Shown here piece after piece: positions 6,328-7,432 of a stretch of 7,432 bases of DNA. Every line of letters begins with the position of its first letter. Within the stretch, counting starts at the first letter, position 1. Origin of the DNA: an uncultured bacterium (GTDB taxonomy: Bacteria > Patescibacteriota > Patescibacteriia > UBA1558 > GWA2-36-10); the NCBI GenBank assembly GCA_903876815.1, contig CAIRBL010000084.1:1-7432 (forward strand), in the 5' to 3' direction. The position numbers and the translations under genes are program-made. The notes beneath the pieces were generated by a model, which saw nothing but the letters and a program-made list of their open reading frames with translations, was not told the origin of the DNA and ran no database searches.

Positions 6328-6336
6328 TGCTATAAT
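6328..6336 (+). promoter_or_regulatory. Perfect extended -10 element just after fusA
   Basis: TGC followed by TATAAT (6331-6336) matches the full extended -10 consensus 8 bases after the fusA stop. No good -35 is present at the right distance (CAAGGT at 6308-6313). Transcription would begin near 6342, at the first bases of the terminator stem. It may be chance in AT-rich DNA. Confidence 0.35.
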
Positions 6337-6340
6337 GTTT

Positions 6341-6376
6341 AAGACCCCGTTGCGACAATAGTTGCAACGGGGTCTT
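6341..6376. terminator. Strong hairpin terminator between convergent fusA and the secreted-protein gene
   Basis: A perfect 13-bp stem, 6341-6353 with 6364-6376, is extended inside by GAC/GTT to 16 bp around an AATA tetraloop. The GC-rich block CCCCG / CGGGG is flanked by AAGA and TCTT, so the helix end supplies the U residues. After it the plus strand reads T-A-T-G and the minus strand A-A-A-C, so the U-tract is short both ways. It overlaps the last base of the stop codon of the minus-strand gene. By position it serves both genes. Confidence 0.75.
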
Positions 6377-6840
6377 TATGTTCTGACATAGGCGGTGACG
6401 AGAATGTTTTGTGCTTTACCAAAAACTTTGGCCCAAGAAAAAATAGCACACATACTATGCCAAGATTCAGAACTATTGAGGTATTGTTCAAAGACGATAC
6501 GGCTACTTAGACCGTATTTGGTGGTCCTGATATTTTCTAAATCACCAGACATAGCCTTAGCAGAGGCCGTGGTCATGATCAGAAGGGCAGACTTGAAATG
6601 ATCCAAGTCTTTGTCTTTTTGACTGAGCATGATTTGTTTGGAACTGTTGACTCCTTTGATGATTTTGAAACTTTGTCTGAACTCAAGTTGATGACCTTTG
6701 GCCTGAAATGACACGACTACTGAGTCTAGGACTTCAGTTTTATGCCAATTTTTTGCCTCTTTTAAGGTCATTTCAATCTTTTTGGCCATTACGGAGTGAT
6801 GGACAAAAAAGACAAGGAGAAAGCAGAGAATTGTTTTCAC
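6376..6840 (-). CDS. Small secreted protein of unknown function
   Basis: I do not recognise this 154-residue protein. It starts with a clear Sec signal peptide: MKT, a hydrophobic core ILCFLLVFFV, then HHSVMA with a likely cut after A19 (V-M-A), leaving a mature chain of about 135 residues starting KKIEMTLKEAKNW. The mature part is soluble, basic and mixed alpha/beta in look, with one cysteine (in WHSMCAIF) and no membrane helix or lipobox. The start is GTG at 6840-6838, fixed by a strong Shine-Dalgarno GAGG (6850-6847) six bases upstream, the only strong one in this window. The gene is convergent with fusA, and its TAA runs into the shared hairpin. It is divergent from the Phd-like gene and probably shares its palindromic control site. 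It may be a periplasmic or exported factor; no function is proposed. Confidence 0.75.
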   Translation of the reverse strand: MKTILCFLLVFFVHHSVMAKKIEMTLKEAKNWHKTEVLDSVVVSFQAKGHQLEFRQSFKIIKGVNSSKQIMLSQKDKDLDHFKSALLIMTTASAKAMSGDLENIRTTKYGLSSRIVFEQYLNSSESWHSMCAIFSWAKVFGKAQNILVTAYVRT

Positions 6841-6900
6841 TTTTTACCTCATTATTTGGGAAGGTGCGACTTTTGCATCAATTTCAGCACAAGTGATTTT

Positions 6901-6921
6901 TTTTGTCAAAATTTGACAAAA
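6901..6921. promoter_or_regulatory. Perfect 21-bp palindrome holding back-to-back -35 boxes of two divergent genes
   Basis: The arms TTTTGTCAAA (6901-6910) and TTTGACAAAA (6912-6921) are exact inverted repeats around one base. Each contains TTGACA: plus strand 6913-6918, minus strand 6908-6903. On the plus side TATATAAGAT (6932-6941) offers -10 hexamers TATAAG at 15 bp or TAAGAT at 17 bp. On the minus side an extended TGC-TGAAAT follows at 18 bp. A dimeric repressor bound here would block both promoters. The Phd-like protein encoded next door is the obvious candidate (inference). Confidence 0.65.
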
Positions 6922-6963
6922 GCCACTATTTTATATAAGATTTGACTACTAAAAACGCTTTTT

Positions 6964-7347
6964 ATGTATCAAAAATTAGATAAAGTTTTAGCTTTGGTTG
7001 CTAAAACAGGCGATAAAATCGTCGTAGTTTCAGAAAATCATGAGCCTTATGTAGTCATGAGCTTGGGGGATTACGAAAAATTGTTGACTAGCTCTCATGC
7101 TTTGCATGATTTGACTGAAACAGAGCTGATGAACAAGATAAATCGTGATATTGCTATTTGGAAAGCAGCTCAAGTCGATGAAAATCAAATGACTAATGAT
7201 TATAATCTGGAGCAATTCAAACTAGATACTTTAAGCCAGAGCCAGACAGAAAACAACCCTGAAATTCAAAATTCTCCAGAAATAACAGATGTGGATAAGT
7301 CTACAGAGGAAGAAGAGGAAAAATACTATTTAGAGCCAGTTGATTAA
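6964..7347 (+). CDS. Phd/YefM-like antitoxin-type protein with acidic tail
   Basis: Residues 1-41 (MYQKLDKVLALVAKTGDKIVV, then SENHEPYVVMSLGDYEKLL) match the N-terminal half of Phd/YefM antitoxins: a helix, a beta-hairpin ending in PxVVMSLxDYE, then the next helix. In known members this domain dimerises, binds operator DNA and, through the C-terminal part, neutralises a toxin. Here the C-terminal part is unusual: a helical stretch with LTETELMNKINRDIAIWK (about 50-67), a Gln/Asn/Ser-rich linker (about 85-112), a run EEEEE (115-119) and the end KYYLEPVD. Total is 127 residues, longer than typical Phd or YefM (about 73-85). The ATG at 6964 has no Shine-Dalgarno. No RelE, Doc or PIN toxin is in the 85 bases downstream or beside it, so it may be a stand-alone regulator. 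Domain call is moderate; role is inferred. Confidence 0.7.
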   Translation: MYQKLDKVLALVAKTGDKIVVVSENHEPYVVMSLGDYEKLLTSSHALHDLTETELMNKINRDIAIWKAAQVDENQMTNDYNLEQFKLDTLSQSQTENNPEIQNSPEITDVDKSTEEEEEKYYLEPVD

Positions 7348-7363
7348 TTTTATCATTTTTTGG

Positions 7364-7373
7364 CTAATATTAG
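7364..7373. repeat. AT-rich palindrome after the Phd-like gene
   Basis: CTAATATTAG is a perfect 10-base palindrome flanked by TTTTTT (7356-7361) and AAAAAA (7375-7380). It might act as a weak two-way terminator, but the stem is very AT-rich and too short to fold well, so support is weak. Confidence 0.3.
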
Positions 7374-7381
7374 TAAAAAAC

Positions 7382-7432
7382 ATGCTTTTTGGTGTCTGAT
7401 ATCTTATGGTCTTGCCAAAATTAAAAAAGCAT
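7382..7432. repeat. Inverted repeat at the window end
   Basis: ATGCTTTTT (7382-7390) is the exact reverse complement of AAAAAGCAT (7424-7432). The arms are 33 bases apart, with TGG/CCA as further weak pairing inside. The right arm reaches the last base of the window, so the repeat may extend further. Nothing coding is visible in 7348-7432. Confidence 0.4.

Noticed and set aside
6041..6367. Minus-strand frame over the end of fusA and other antisense frames within fusA (such as 5347-5661)
   Set aside because: They are antisense to strongly conserved EF-G codons, with no start signal and no family resemblance.
6395..6601. Plus-strand frame opposite the secreted-protein gene
   Set aside because: The minus-strand gene has a strong ribosome binding site and a signal peptide; this frame has neither.
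1..7432. tRNA genes, CRISPR arrays, insertion sequences or prophage modules
   Set aside because: No cloverleaf with a TTCGA arm, no regularly spaced repeats and no transposase or integrase were seen. The holin-type name of the 1392-1739 gene is a family label, not evidence of phage.

Overview
This is an AT-rich window, roughly 30-40% G+C in its genes and near 20% between them. It most resembles a small-genome bacterium of the Candidate Phyla Radiation (Patescibacteria, Parcubacteria-like). The clues are a 60-residue zinc-ribbon L28, a long-form S12, an enlarged PurA, a CPR-style Phd-like protein with an acidic tail, and the near absence of Shine-Dalgarno sequences. This assignment is an inference. 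Every complete gene ends in TAA or TAG and none contains an in-frame TGA, so the UGA-glycine code of Gracilibacteria and Absconditabacteria is unlikely.

Layout: (1) 1-1328 is the 3' part of purA (adenylosuccinate synthetase). A REP-like GC palindrome follows, then a small four-helix membrane protein of the YvlD/phage-holin-IV type. (2) A two-way terminator separates this from rpmB (L28, minus strand). rpmB diverges from an M50/site-2-protease-type membrane metallopeptidase across a short promoter region. (3) 2705-3253 has no credible protein gene. It holds a strong sigma70-type promoter and then about 360 bases of GC-rich (about 54%) sequence dense in RNA-type helices, whose G-U pairs indicate plus-strand transcription. 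I read this as a structured non-coding RNA that I cannot assign to tmRNA, RNase P, SRP or 6S RNA. It is the best candidate for something undescribed. (4) 3157-6319 is the str operon rpsL-rpsG-fusA with its own extended -10 promoter and a hairpin between rpsG and fusA; tuf does not follow. (5) A strong hairpin separates fusA from a convergent gene for a small secreted orphan protein. (6) That gene diverges from a Phd/YefM-like antitoxin-type protein across a perfect palindrome carrying back-to-back TTGACA boxes, which suggests autoregulation. No toxin is visible.

The core genes serve translation (S12, S7, EF-G, L28) and purine synthesis. The accessory interest is the orphan RNA and the divergent secreted-protein/Phd-like pair. 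All pairings, promoter calls and family assignments were read by eye, with no database search or folding program.
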